A stretch of DNA of 64,000 bases from Cupriavidus sp. EM10 (GCF_018729255.1 NZ_CP076061.1:620001-684000); one strand, 5' to 3'. Shown: positions 18,146 to 27,773, numbered from the stretch's first letter. Numbers and translations are program-made. The notes: generated by a model not told the origin, from the sequence alone.

Positions 18146-19117
18146 ATGGAACGCCCGCCCGCCCCTGCCGCAGCCCCGAGTGCCCTGCCCTCGATCGACG
18201 CCTTCCGCAGCCGTATCCGGCTCCGGCACCTGCACTGCTTCGTGGCCGTGGCGCAGGCCCAGCACCTGGGGCGCGCCGGCGAACAGCTTGGCCTCACGCA
18301 GCCAGCGGTGTCGAAGACGCTGACCGAACTGGAGGACCTGGTCGGCGCCCGGCTGCTGGTGCGCCAGCGGGCCGGCACCACCCTGACCGCCGCCGGCATG
18401 CGCTTCCTGCGCCATGCGCTGCGCATCCTCGAAGACGTCGATGCCGCCGCCGACAGCCTGTCGGCCGCCGAGTCCACGCGCCACGAGCGTATCCGCGTGG
18501 GCGCCCTGCCCAGCATCGTGCCAGCGCTGCTGCTCGATGCCGTGACGGCGTTTCGCGCCTCGCATCCCGAGGTCGGCCTGGCCGTGCAGAGCGGGATGAA
18601 CCGCACGTTGATCGACCTGCTCAAGGCCGATGTGCTGGACGTGGTGATCGGCCGCATGGACGACCCGGCGGCCATGGAGGGCCTGTGGTTCGAATCGCTG
18701 GCGGCCGAGCCGCTGGTGCTGGCCGTGCGCGCCGGCCATCCGCTGGCCGGGCAGCCAAGGCCGACCATGCGCGACGTGGTGGCGTGGCCGATGGTGGTGC
18801 CCGCCGTGGGCTCAATCCCGCGCCACAGCACCGAAAGCCTGCTGGCGCGCCACGGCTTTGCGCTGCCGGAAGGCTGCCTGGAAACCGCCGACGCCTACCT
18901 GGGCCGGCTGCTCACGCAGCAGGGCGACAACGTGTGGGCCGCGCCGCTGTCGGCCACGCACCGGGCAGTGGCGGCGGGTGAGATGGTGCTGCTGCCGGTG
19001 GACACGCAGGGCACCGAGGAGCCAATCGGGCTGCTGCGCCGAAGCGACCGCACGCTGGGGCCGGTGGCCGAAGCGTTTGCCGAAACCATCCGCCGCAGCG
19101 CTGCCCGGTCTGGCTGA
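18146..19117 (+). CDS. pcaQ: LysR-type regulator of the pca genes
   Basis: A 323-residue LysR protein with the helix-turn-helix near residues 40-60 (AGEQLGLTQPAVSKTLTELE) and an effector domain from about 110. The longer N-terminus before RLRHLHCFVAVAQ is usual for PcaQ. It diverges from pcaH, and PcaQ proteins activate pca genes in response to a pathway intermediate. The stop codon lies inside the first unit of a 9-bp tandem repeat. The assignment rests on sequence style and on the pca neighbours. Confidence 0.9.
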   Translation: MERPPAPAAAPSALPSIDAFRSRIRLRHLHCFVAVAQAQHLGRAGEQLGLTQPAVSKTLTELEDLVGARLLVRQRAGTTLTAAGMRFLRHALRILEDVDAAADSLSAAESTRHERIRVGALPSIVPALLLDAVTAFRASHPEVGLAVQSGMNRTLIDLLKADVLDVVIGRMDDPAAMEGLWFESLAAEPLVLAVRAGHPLAGQPRPTMRDVVAWPMVVPAVGSIPRHSTESLLARHGFALPEGCLETADAYLGRLLTQQGDNVWAAPLSATHRAVAAGEMVLLPVDTQGTEEPIGLLRRSDRTLGPVAEAFAETIRRSAARSG

Positions 19118-19174
19118 TCGGGCTGATCGGGCTGAGCGGGCTGAGCGGGCTGAGCGGACTGAGCCGGCTGATCC
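19112..19174 (+). repeat. 9-bp tandem repeat, seven units
   Basis: Seven copies of GGCTGA[TG]CG with small changes in the last two. The first copy supplies the pcaQ stop codon, and each unit brings another TGA or, in the last two, a similar in-frame codon in the same phase. It looks like a small minisatellite formed by slippage. Confidence 0.85.
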
Positions 19175-19463
19175 GTGCCCGGCACTTTTTCCCGGCCGCC
19201 GCCCCATTCCGAAAGAATTTTCACGCTGCCATCCGACCCGCCGCCGGCCCTTTCAGCGCGCGGGCCGGCGCGCTTCCGACCCTCTCGCCAGCATCATCCC
19301 TCGCGGGTTAACGCCGATATTTCGCTGCGGAAAACGCTGCGTATGATCCGTTCCTATCGAGAACAGAGGTTCGCCTTTAGAACAAAAAAGGCGTGCCGAC
19401 AACAATAAGTGCCCGATAGATCGCTCCATCGGCCTTGAAACGATCCGTAGAACGGAGACACCC
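19175..19463. other. pcaQ-pcaK intergenic region
   Basis: About 290 bases with no gene seen. The part next to pcaK holds two GTTC-N7-GAAC elements; the rest shows no clear feature. Confidence 0.5.
19350..19383 (+). promoter_or_regulatory. Two GTTC-N7-GAAC elements upstream of pcaK
   Basis: GTTCCTATCGAGAAC (19350-19364) and GTTCGCCTTTAGAAC (19369-19383) lie side by side, 19 bases centre to centre, 81 bases before pcaK. IclR-type regulators of this pathway (PcaR, PcaU, PobR) recognise motifs starting GTTCG, so these are candidate operators. No IclR gene is in the window. Confidence 0.5.
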
Positions 19464-20849
19464 ATGTCCCAGATCCCGCGCCCCCAGACTGAATCGCTCG
19501 ACGTCCAGTCCTTCCTCGACAGCCACCGCTTCTCCGCGTATCAATGGCTCATCCTGATCCTATGTTTCCTCATTGTCGCGATCGACGGCTTTGATACGGC
19601 AGCCATGGGATACATCGCCCCCGCCCTCGTGCAGGAGTGGGGTATCGAGAAATCGTCACTTGGCCCGGTGATGAGCGCCGCGCTGTTCGGCCTGGCGTTT
19701 GGCGCGATCTTCGCGGGGCCGATGGCCGACCGCGTCGGCCGCAAGCGCGTGCTGGTACTGTCGGTATTCTTCTTCGGCGCCTGCAGCCTGGCCACGGCTT
19801 TTGCCCCCTCGGTGACATGGCTGACCGTGCTGCGCTTCCTGACCGGCGTCGGGCTGGGCGCCGCGATGCCCAATGCGGTGACGCTGATGTCCGAATACGC
19901 ACCAGCACGCCGCCGCGCCATTCTGGTGAACACGATGTTTTGCGGCTTTCCGCTGGGCTCGGCCGGCGGCGGCTTTTTCGCGGCGGCCATCATTCCGCAT
20001 TTCGGCTGGCATAGCGTGCTGATTTTCGGCGGCATCGTGCCACTGGTGCTAGCCGTGGTACTGGTGGCGGCGCTGCCCGAATCGATCCGCTACATGGTGG
20101 TGCGCCAGTATCCTGCCGACCAGATCCGCAAGGTCCTGGCGCGCGTGACCGGTGCGGTGCTGGACACCACCCAGGCGTTCACGGTCAACGAGACGGCGCC
20201 GGCCGCACGGTCCGCCGTCGGCACGGTGCTGGCGCCGCGCTACCGCGTGGGGTCGGCCATGCTCTGGCTCACGTACTTCATGGGCCTGGTGATCTTCTAC
20301 CTGCTGACCAGCTGGATGCCGACCCTGATGAAGGATGCCGGGTTCACGCTGCAGCGCGCGTCGCTGCTGACCGCGCTGTTCCCGCTGGGCGGCGGCATCG
20401 GCACCATTGCCGCTGGCTGGTTCATGGACCGCTTCAACCCGAACAAGGTGATCGCCATTACTTACGCGCTGACCGGCGTGCTGATCTACGCGGTGGGCCA
20501 TGGCGCCGGCGGCGACCCATTCGTGCTGGGCCTGCTGATCTTCCTGGCCGGCACGGCGATGAATGGCGCGCAATCGTCTATGCCGACGCTGGCCGCCAGC
20601 TTCTACCCCACGCAGGGCCGCGCCACCGGTGTGGCGTGGATGCTCGGCATCGGCCGCTTTGGCGGCATTGCCGGTGCGCTGCTGGGCGCCGAGCTGCTGC
20701 GCATGCACCTGGGCTTCGACGCGATCTTCACGCTGCTGACCGTGCCGGCCTTCATTGCCGCCGGTGCCCTGGTGGTCAAGCAGTTCTCGGGCGCAGGCGA
20801 CGCGGTGGACAGCGGCGAACCGTCCCCCAAGACCGTCGCCGGACACTGA
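19464..20849 (+). CDS. pcaK: 4-hydroxybenzoate/protocatechuate MFS transporter
   Basis: A 461-residue protein with 12 predicted membrane helices of the aromatic acid:H+ symporter group. Helix 1 holds the DGFDTAAMGYIAPAL block, and the helix 2-3 loop has GPMADRVGRKRV, both typical of PcaK. It should import 4-hydroxybenzoate by proton symport for PobA and the pca enzymes. It is transcribed in the same direction as pcaQ, with candidate operators just upstream. Confidence 0.93.
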   Translation: MSQIPRPQTESLDVQSFLDSHRFSAYQWLILILCFLIVAIDGFDTAAMGYIAPALVQEWGIEKSSLGPVMSAALFGLAFGAIFAGPMADRVGRKRVLVLSVFFFGACSLATAFAPSVTWLTVLRFLTGVGLGAAMPNAVTLMSEYAPARRRAILVNTMFCGFPLGSAGGGFFAAAIIPHFGWHSVLIFGGIVPLVLAVVLVAALPESIRYMVVRQYPADQIRKVLARVTGAVLDTTQAFTVNETAPAARSAVGTVLAPRYRVGSAMLWLTYFMGLVIFYLLTSWMPTLMKDAGFTLQRASLLTALFPLGGGIGTIAAGWFMDRFNPNKVIAITYALTGVLIYAVGHGAGGDPFVLGLLIFLAGTAMNGAQSSMPTLAASFYPTQGRATGVAWMLGIGRFGGIAGALLGAELLRMHLGFDAIFTLLTVPAFIAAGALVVKQFSGAGDAVDSGEPSPKTVAGH

Positions 20850-20929
20850 GACGGCGCCGCAGCTATGGCGAAAACGCCATTACGTGCTACCGTTGCGCAG
20901 AATGACATGGCACGCTGCGGCGTACACAT

Positions 20930-21496
20930 TTGGAACCCCGACCCGCGTCAGACAACCTCTTCTTCATCGGCTTCATGGGCGCCGGCAAGACGACGATCGG
21001 CCGATCGGTCGCGCGCCAGCTTGGCCGCCCGTTCTTCGATACCGACCACGAGATCGAGTCGCGCTGCGGGGTGCGCATCACCACGATCTTCGAACTGGAA
21101 GGCGAGGAAGGCTTCCGCCGCCGTGAAACGCGCATCCTCGACGAACTGACGCAGCGCAGCGGCATCGTGCTTGCCACGGGCGGCGGCATCGTCGTCCGAC
21201 CCGAGAACCGCGACATGCTGCGGTCGCGCGGGCACGTGATCTATCTCGACGCCGCGCTGCCCGAGATCTGGCGCCGCGTCCGGCGCAACCGCAATCGTCC
21301 GTTGCTGCAGGTGGAAAACCCACGGGCCCGGCTGGAGGCACTGTTCTGCGAGCGTGATCCGCTCTACCGCGAAATCGCCCATCTGATCATGCCGGCCCAC
21401 GCCGGCACCGTGGCGCAGGCCGCCGCCAGCGTGCTGGCTCTGCTCGGCATTCCCGCCATCGACACCCCGGCACAGGACCCGGCCACCCACGATTGA
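20930..21496 (+). CDS. Shikimate kinase, TTG start
   Basis: A 188-residue P-loop kinase. Walker A is GFMGAGKTTIGR near residue 14, DTDHEIE binds shikimate and magnesium, and GGGIVV and RNRPLL follow in the usual order. It phosphorylates shikimate at the 3-hydroxyl in aromatic amino acid synthesis. No ATG is in frame: a stop at 20903-20905 and only CTG or TTG codons precede the fold, so TTG at 20930 is chosen. aroB does not follow, unlike the usual aroKB pair, so this may be an extra copy beside the aromatic-acid genes. Confidence 0.9.
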   Translation: MEPRPASDNLFFIGFMGAGKTTIGRSVARQLGRPFFDTDHEIESRCGVRITTIFELEGEEGFRRRETRILDELTQRSGIVLATGGGIVVRPENRDMLRSRGHVIYLDAALPEIWRRVRRNRNRPLLQVENPRARLEALFCERDPLYREIAHLIMPAHAGTVAQAAASVLALLGIPAIDTPAQDPATHD

Positions 21497-21645
21497 GCAC
21501 CCGGCCGACAGCCGTTTCGGATTGCGCCGACAGCGGCTTGCCAACGGGCGTGGCAAGGTCGGATCATGTGACGGCACCGGTTTGAACTTCGCACCGGGCC
21601 GCTGGCTCTGACGGTGACATCACCCCGAATGCAGGAGGTCTTCCC

Positions 21646-22422
21646 ATGCGGCTGCAAGGCAAGACGGCCATGGTCACGGGCGGCGCTGGCGGCATCGGCC
21701 GCGCCATCGCGCTGCGGCTGGCTCAGGAAGGCGCCGATATCGTTGTTGCGGTGCACAAGCATGACGCCGATGCCGACGAGACAGCCAACGGCGTGCGCGC
21801 GGCTGGCCGGCAGGCGTATGTCGTGGCCGGCGATATCGGCAACGTGGCGCAGGCGTTTGCCATGGTCGACCAGGCCGTGGCGGCGGTTTCCCCTTCCGGC
21901 AGCCTCGACATCCTGGTCAACAACGCCGGCGTGGAAGTCCGCGCGGCGTTCGCCGACGTCACCGAGGCCGACTACGACCGCGTGCTCGATACCAATCTCA
22001 AGGGCCCGTTCTTCCTGACCCAGCAGTTCGTCAGGCATCGGCTGGCGCGCAAGCTGGGCGGCAAGGTCATCAATATCAGCTCTGTCCACGAAGATCTGCC
22101 CTTTCCGCATTTCACCAGCTACTGCGCCAGCAAGGGCGGCCTGCGCATGATGATGCGCAACCTGGCCATCGAACTGGCGCCGGCCGGCATCACCGTCAAC
22201 AACATCGCCCCGGGCGCCATCCAGACGCCGATCAACCGCAAGCTGATGGCCGACCGCGCCGAGCTGCAGGCGCTGCTGGCCAATATTCCGCTGGGCCGGC
22301 TGGGCCAGCCCGAGGAAGTGGCCGGCATGGTGGCCTACCTGGCAAGCGCCGATGCCGACTACATCACCGGCGCCACGCTGGTGATCGATGGCGGACTGCT
22401 CTGGAACTATGCGGAACAATAA
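21646..22422 (+). CDS. SDR family glucose 1-dehydrogenase-like oxidoreductase
   Basis: A 258-residue classical SDR with [12 protein letters not shown] near residue 11, NNAG near 90, catalytic Ser-Tyr-Lys (SSVHE, then SYCASKGG) and a C-terminal [13 protein letters not shown] like glucose 1-dehydrogenases. AGGAGG precedes the ATG. The trehalase gene overlaps its 3' end by 14 bases, which suggests co-translation and fits a role on the glucose released by trehalase; the true substrate is unproven. Confidence 0.87.
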   Translation: MRLQGKTAMVTGGAGGIGRAIALRLAQEGADIVVAVHKHDADADETANGVRAAGRQAYVVAGDIGNVAQAFAMVDQAVAAVSPSGSLDILVNNAGVEVRAAFADVTEADYDRVLDTNLKGPFFLTQQFVRHRLARKLGGKVINISSVHEDLPFPHFTSYCASKGGLRMMMRNLAIELAPAGITVNNIAPGAIQTPINRKLMADRAELQALLANIPLGRLGQPEEVAGMVAYLASADADYITGATLVIDGGLLWNYAEQ

Positions 22423-24177
22423 CGTCGACGCTGCCGGCGGCACGCCGCACCTGCCGGCGCGCACCCGGCCCGCCGAGGCCGATGCCGCCAGACCGGCCCG
22501 GGCGCCGGGCGAGCCTTCGCCGTCGCACTGCCACGGGCACGCGCCTTCCGTCACCCATCTGCCCAGCCCCGCCCCCTGTACCCTGCCGGGTTGTGCGGAA
22601 GCCGACATCATGTCGCCGGCGGAACGCTACGCCGAACTGTTCGTCGACGTGCAGGCCAGCGGCATGTTCGCGGACAGCAAGACGTTTCCCGACTGCATCC
22701 CGCTCGACTTGCCCGAGGCCATCCTGGCGCGCTACCGCGCCGAGCGGGGTGGTACGGATTTCTCGCTGGAGGCCTTCGTCCGCACCTGGTTTGCCCGCGA
22801 GACCGTGCCGGACGACCACTACGAATCGGATCCGGACAGCTCGCTGCGCGAGCATATCGACGGCTTGTGGCCCGTGCTCACGCGCGAGCCAGCCGAACAT
22901 CCGCCACGCTGTTCGCTGCTGCCGCTGCCGCAGCCTTACGTGGTGCCGGGCGGGCGCTTTCGGGAGCTGTACTACTGGGATTCGTACTTCACCATGCTGG
23001 GCCTGTCGGCCAGCGGCCGGCACGACCTGCTGCGCGCGATGGCCGACAACTTCGCCTACCTGCTCGACACCTACGGGCTGGTGCCCAACGGCACGCGGTC
23101 TTACTACCTGAGCCGTTCGCAGCCGCCCGTGTTCGTGCTGATGACCGACCTGTTCGAGGACCAGGGCGTCGACGCGGCCGTGCGCTATCTGCCCCAGCTG
23201 GAACGCGAATATGCATTCTGGATGGACGGCGCCGCGCACCTGGCCCGGGTCAGGCTCACCGGCGGCTGGTGCGGCTGCCCGGCGGCGCGCTGCTCAACCG
23301 CTACTGGGACGACCGCGCCCATCCGCGCGAGGAAGCGTACCTGGAGGACGTGGCCACCGCCCGCCGCGCCAACCGCCCCGCGCACCTGGTGTTCCGCGAC
23401 CTGCGCGCCGCGGCGGAGTCGGGCTGGGATTTCAGTTCGCGCTGGTGCGAACCCGACCTGGCCACCGGCCAGCCCAGCGCCGACCTGGCCACCATCCGCA
23501 CCACGGCGATCCTGCCCATCGACCTGAACACGCTGCTGTGGCACACCGAATGCCGCCTGGCGCAGCTGTGCGAGCGCGCTGGCGACCCGGACCGCGCCAC
23601 GCGCTATCGCGAAGCGGCGGACCGTCGCCAGCAGGCCATCGCGTCGATCATGTGGGACGCCGGCACGGGGGCATTCGTCGATTTCGACTGGCACCGCGGC
23701 AAGCCCCGACAGTGCCTGAGCGCCGCCACGCTGATGCCGCTGTTCCTGGGGCTGGCCACCAACGAGCAGGCCGCGCAGGTGGCCGAAGTGGTCGCCGCCA
23801 GGCTGATGGAGGAAGGCGGCCTGGCCACCACGGAAGTCGATTCCGGCGAGCAATGGGACCGGCCGAACGGCTGGGCGCCGCTGCAGTGGATTGGCATCAT
23901 GGGGCTGCGCCGCTATGGCTGCGACGCGCTGGCCGACGATATCGCGCACCGATGGCTCCAGACCGTGGCCAGCCTCTATGTCTCGGAATACAAGCTCGTG
24001 GAGAAATACCGGCTGCAACGCCGCGGGCCCGGCGGCGCCGAGGGCGGGGGCGGGGGCGAATATCCGCTGCAGGACGGCTTTGGCTGGACCAATGGTGTGG
24101 TCAGCGCACTACTGGCGATGTATCCGTGGCACCCCGCGCAATCCATGAAGGCAGGCCGCCCGGAAACCGGCGAGTGA
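22409..24177 (+). pseudogene. Trehalase, interrupted by one apparent frameshift
   Basis: A glycoside hydrolase family 37 enzyme that splits trehalose into two glucose. The first part contains [20 protein letters not shown] and signature 1, [15 protein letters not shown]. The second part, in another frame, has LLNRYWDD, the acidic substrate region and signature 2, QWDRPNGWAPLQ. The shift lies at the run CCCGGG (23244-23249): one extra C or G joins the frames as [13 protein letters not shown], as in related trehalases. The restored protein has 589 residues from 22409, or 522 from the ATG at 22610 next to the conserved fold. The first 67 residues are Pro/Ala/His-rich and are not a signal peptide. 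It is probably intact in the organism. Confidence 0.85.
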
Positions 24178-24317
24178 GCGAACGAACGACTGGCCGGACC
24201 GAGCGGGCGCGGTGGCACAACGGCTGGCCCCGCCCAAGACACCGGAATTCGGAATTTCGTTCCTTTGTTCGGAATTCGACGGTGCGACACCGCATTGCGA
24301 GAGGATTGTTCCGCATC

Positions 24318-24345
24318 CGCCAATAACTCACATGAGTTATTGGCG
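24318..24345. repeat. Perfect 13-2-13 inverted repeat
   Basis: CGCCAATAACTCA, two bases, then its exact complement TGAGTTATTGGCG. It is too symmetric to be chance and has no T run on either side. It could be a dimer-binding operator, a cruciform or a bidirectional stop between convergent genes. Confidence 0.8.
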
Positions 24346-24416
24346 TAGCAGGTACCAAACGTCACACTGGCGCAGGGTCATTTCGACACGACCCTAAACG
24401 ACTTGGCAACTCTTAC

Positions 24417-24452
24417 TACCCCGGCGATCCCGCGCGTCGGGGTATTTCTTTT
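24417..24452 (+). terminator. Probable Rho-independent terminator
   Basis: ACCCCGGCG and CGTCGGGGT form a stem with one G-T pair, followed by a T-rich tract (ATTTCTTTTT). The orientation fits transcription from the trehalase side. Confidence 0.6.
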
Positions 24453-24498
24453 TCTGCGGATGGGGTTTGAATCGGCGCCGTGCAGGCAGCCGCATTGC

Positions 24499-25497
24499 TC
24501 AGCTTGCGCTGATGCCCTTGGCCTTGACGATGGCGCTCCAGCGGTCGTAGTCCTTGTTCAGGCGGGCCTGCATCTGCTTGCCGTCCTGGAACGACGCGAT
24601 GGCGCCGGCGCTGACCAGTTTTTGCTGCAGTTCCTTGTCCTGGCCGATGATGTCGCGCGTCTCGCTGGCGATGCGGTCGACGATGGGTTGCGGGGTGTCC
24701 AGCGGCGCGATCAGGCCGCCCCAGGAATCGAAATCGAAGCCCGGGAAGCCCTGCTCCGATACCGTCTTCACGCCCGGCAGCAGCACGCGGGCGTTGGGCG
24801 AGCTCAGCGCGATGGCCTTGAGCTTGCCGGCGCGGATATGCGGCAAGGCGGCCACCACGTCGGCGAACATGATGCCGACCTGTCCGCCCAGCAGATCCGA
24901 CACCGCCGGCGCGCTGCCTTTGTACGGCACGTGCAGCATGTCGAAGCCGCCCAGGTCCTTCAGTTGCTCCATGGCCAGATGGCCAAAGCTGCCGGTGCCC
25001 GAGCTGGTGTAGCTCAGCGGCGTCTTGCTGGTCTTGGCGAAACGGATCAGGTCGGCCAGCGTCTCGACGTGCGGCACCACGGCCGGGTTGATGACGATGG
25101 CCATCGGCAGCACGTAGACGGTGGCCACGGACAGGAAGTCCTTCTTGACGTCGTAGGCGTTGGTCTTGTACATCAGCGGCGCCAGCAGGGCCGGCATGCC
25201 GAACATGGACAGGTTGTAGCCGTCTGCCGGGCTGCGGATGAAGCTGGCCGTGCCGATCGACCCCGAAGCACCCGGCCTGTTTTCGATGATGACCTGCTGT
25301 CCGAGCCGATCCGACAGCTTCTGCGCGACGATGCGCGCGGCGGTATCGGTGGGGCCGCCGGCCGGGAAGGCCACGACCATCTTGATGAACTTGTCGGGCC
25401 AGCCGGTCTTGGCCAGCACCGACGGTATCACGGCGGCCATCGACGCGGCGGCGCCGGCCTTCAGTACCTGGCGGCGGCTCAGTCGCAGCTTGGTCAT
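24499..25497 (-). CDS. Bug-family (TTT) substrate-binding protein
   Basis: A 332-residue periplasmic binding protein. It has a twin-arginine-like signal (SRRQVLKAGAAASMAAVIPS). Bug-family blocks follow: VVAFPAGGPTDTAARI, ENRPGASGSIG, the ligand region HVPYKGSAPA and a final Trp/Lys helix. Bug proteins bind carboxylates or aromatic acids and are often orphan receptors without transporter partners, as here. AGGAG precedes the ATG at 25497. The CoA transferase gene lies 34 bases upstream, so the pair is one operon, controlled by the divergent LysR. Confidence 0.9.
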   Translation of the reverse strand: MTKLRLSRRQVLKAGAAASMAAVIPSVLAKTGWPDKFIKMVVAFPAGGPTDTAARIVAQKLSDRLGQQVIIENRPGASGSIGTASFIRSPADGYNLSMFGMPALLAPLMYKTNAYDVKKDFLSVATVYVLPMAIVINPAVVPHVETLADLIRFAKTSKTPLSYTSSGTGSFGHLAMEQLKDLGGFDMLHVPYKGSAPAVSDLLGGQVGIMFADVVAALPHIRAGKLKAIALSSPNARVLLPGVKTVSEQGFPGFDFDSWGGLIAPLDTPQPIVDRIASETRDIIGQDKELQQKLVSAGAIASFQDGKQMQARLNKDYDRWSAIVKAKGISAS

Positions 25498-25531
25498 TGT
25501 CTTGTCTCCTGTCAATTTAAAAGTCGGGGTG

Positions 25532-26743
25532 TCAGATCACGCCTCGGGATTGCAGGTCCGCGATGGCGTTGTCGTCGAGCTGTAGCAATTCCTTGAAAAC
25601 TTCGTGCGTATGCTGGCCCATGTGAGGCGGCGGCATGCGCACGGGCAAGCGCTGTCCGTCGAGCGCATACGGCGGTGCCAGCACGGCCTGCTCGCCGGCC
25701 TCGCTGTCCTCGAAGCGATGCAGCAGGCCAGCCTGCGCGGTGCGCTCGGACTGCAAGGCGTCCAGCATGCCCAGCACCTCGCCGCACGGGATCTGCGCGG
25801 CCGTCAGGCGCTGCAGCAGTTCGGCGCGCGTGAAGCGTTGCAGCCGTTCGCGCACCTGCGCCAGCAGTTCGTCGCGGTGGGCGGAGCGCGCCGTATTGGT
25901 GGCAAAGCGTTCGTCGTCGGCCCATTCCGGGCAGCCGATGACCTCGCGGCAGAACCGCTGGAACTGGCCGTTGTTGCCGACCGTGATCACCAGCGGGCCA
26001 TCGGCGGCCTCGAACACGCCATAGGGGACGATGGACGGATGCGCATTGCCGAACTTGGGCGGATCGCCGGCCTTGAGCAAGGCCTCCATGCCGTAATAGG
26101 ACGTGATCATCACGCCGCAGTCGTAGAGCGCCATCTGCACGTGGCGGCCCCGGCCGGTGGACTGGCGCGCGAACAGCGCGGCCAGGATCGCCTGGGCGGA
26201 ATACATGCCCGTGAACATGTCGACGGCGGCCACGCCGAACTTCAGCGGGCCTTGGCCGGCCTCGCCGTTGGTGGCCATCACGCCGGACTCGCCCTGGACC
26301 ACCAGGTCGTAGCCGGGGCGTTCGGCTTCCGGGGTAAATCGTGCGTAGCCGGAGATCGAGCAGTAGACCAGGCGCGGATTGATCTCGCTGAGCTGGTCGT
26401 AGCCCAGGCCGAGCTTTTCGGCGCCGCCCACCTTGAAGTTCTGGATCACGACGTCGCACTGCGCGGCGAGTTGCCGGGCCAGCGCCAGGCCCGCTTCGCT
26501 CTGCAGGTCCAGCGTCACCGAACGCTTGTTGCGGTTCGCGCTATTGAAGTAAGAGGTATTGCGCGTGCCGATGCGCACGCCCCAGTCGCGGGTGTCGTCG
26601 CCCCGGGCGGGGTGCTCCACCTTGATGACGTCCGCGCCAAGGTCGGCCAGCGCCATCGCGCACATCGGGCCTGCCAGCACACGTGACAGATCCAGCACCC
26701 GCACGCCGGCCAGCGGCAGCGATGCCATGTTTTGTTGATTCAT
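25532..26743 (-). CDS. CaiB/BaiF family III CoA transferase
   Basis: A 403-residue enzyme. The start PLAGVRVLDLSRVLAGPMC, DLGADVIKVEHPARGDDTR, the catalytic-Asp region ERPGYDLVVQGESGVMA and the late TAAQIPCGEV are all typical of the family. It moves CoA between acyl donors and acceptors, often to activate an imported acid. With the co-transcribed Bug protein it suggests uptake and activation of an organic acid; the substrate is unknown. ATG at 26743; a LysR gene diverges. Confidence 0.92.
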   Translation of the reverse strand: MNQQNMASLPLAGVRVLDLSRVLAGPMCAMALADLGADVIKVEHPARGDDTRDWGVRIGTRNTSYFNSANRNKRSVTLDLQSEAGLALARQLAAQCDVVIQNFKVGGAEKLGLGYDQLSEINPRLVYCSISGYARFTPEAERPGYDLVVQGESGVMATNGEAGQGPLKFGVAAVDMFTGMYSAQAILAALFARQSTGRGRHVQMALYDCGVMITSYYGMEALLKAGDPPKFGNAHPSIVPYGVFEAADGPLVITVGNNGQFQRFCREVIGCPEWADDERFATNTARSAHRDELLAQVRERLQRFTRAELLQRLTAAQIPCGEVLGMLDALQSERTAQAGLLHRFEDSEAGEQAVLAPPYALDGQRLPVRMPPPHMGQHTHEVFKELLQLDDNAIADLQSRGVI

Positions 26744-26879
26744 TTGCTGCGTCTCCCCGCTCCGGATCTGTTCCTGCCAGGGAGGTCCGGTTGTCTTTAC
26801 GAGCATGCATTGTCCATATGTTCCTTATGCTTGACAATTGCAACCAGTTTTCACCATATATGAATACCCAAGGTTGACA

Positions 26880-27773
26880 ATGGACCTGAACGCGCTTGCA
26901 TTGCTGGTCGATATCATCGATGCCGGAAACCTGAGCCGTGCTGCCACCCAGCTCGGCATGAGCCGCGCCAATGTCAGCAAGCGGCTTAACCACTTCGAAC
27001 GGCAGCTTGGGGCCGAACTGCTCAGGCGCAGCACCCGGCAGCTCGAACCAACCGAACTGGGTTGGCAACTCTACGAACATGGCCGCGCCATCCGCCAGGA
27101 AATGATGGCCGCCCAGGAATCGGTGCAAAGCCTGGGCAAGCGCCTGAGCGGCACGGTGCGGCTCAGCGTGCCGAGCGGATTCGGCCAGCACACCATGTCG
27201 GCATGGTTCATCGAGTTCATGCGGATGTATCCGGCCATCACGCTCAATGTCATTTTCGATAACGACATCGACGACCTGATCAAGGGCGCGGTGGACTTCG
27301 CCATCCGCGTCATGGCCGAAACGCCGACCAATGCCGAGGCGCACAGCCTGGGCGATGTCGAGTACGTGGCCTGCGCCACGCCGCAACTGGTGGGCGAATA
27401 CGGCATGCCGCGCACACTCGACCAGTTCCGCGACCTGCCGCTGATTACCTCCGAACTGACAGGCCAGAAGCTTCATGCGGCGGGCCGGGCCGGTGCGGCC
27501 GGCGGCGTGCCGAATATCCGGCCGCGCCTGATGTCGGCGAACTTCTTCTTCCTGCGCGACGCCATCCTGCAGGGGCTGGGCGTGGGCCTGGTGCCCCGCT
27601 ACATGGTCGACCGCGACCTGGCCGCCGGCGCCCTGCTGCAATTGCCGCTACCGCCCCAGGACCTCGCGTTCCTGCGCACCACCATGTACCTGCTGTACAT
27701 GCCGGCCCGTTACCAGACGCGCGCCGTCACGACGCTGGTTGCCTTTCTGCGCGACAAGGCGGCCGGCCGCTGA
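26880..27773 (+). CDS. LysR-type transcriptional regulator
   Basis: A 297-residue LysR protein with the helix-turn-helix at residues 18-40 (LSRAATQLGMSRANVSKRLN) and an effector domain from about 90. It diverges from the CoA transferase gene across 136 AT-rich bases, the usual layout for a regulator of that operon. The ATG at 26880 starts exactly at the conserved MDLNALALLVDI. The ligand is unknown. Confidence 0.9.
   Translation: MDLNALALLVDIIDAGNLSRAATQLGMSRANVSKRLNHFERQLGAELLRRSTRQLEPTELGWQLYEHGRAIRQEMMAAQESVQSLGKRLSGTVRLSVPSGFGQHTMSAWFIEFMRMYPAITLNVIFDNDIDDLIKGAVDFAIRVMAETPTNAEAHSLGDVEYVACATPQLVGEYGMPRTLDQFRDLPLITSELTGQKLHAAGRAGAAGGVPNIRPRLMSANFFFLRDAILQGLGVGLVPRYMVDRDLAAGALLQLPLPPQDLAFLRTTMYLLYMPARYQTRAVTTLVAFLRDKAAGR

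Larger units (their letters stand above)
24178..24498. other. Intergenic region between convergent genes
   Basis: About 320 bases between trehalase and the Bug gene. It holds repeated TTCGGAATT motifs near 24245-24280, a perfect 13-bp inverted repeat at 24318-24345 and a terminator at 24417-24452. No gene was recognised. Confidence 0.6.

Noticed and set aside
19112..19174. CRISPR-like array
   Set aside because: Units are 9 bases with no spacers; it is a simple tandem repeat.
20860..20885. Hairpin ATGGCG-AAAA-CGCCAT after pcaK as a terminator
   Set aside because: The stem is only six base pairs and no T run follows.
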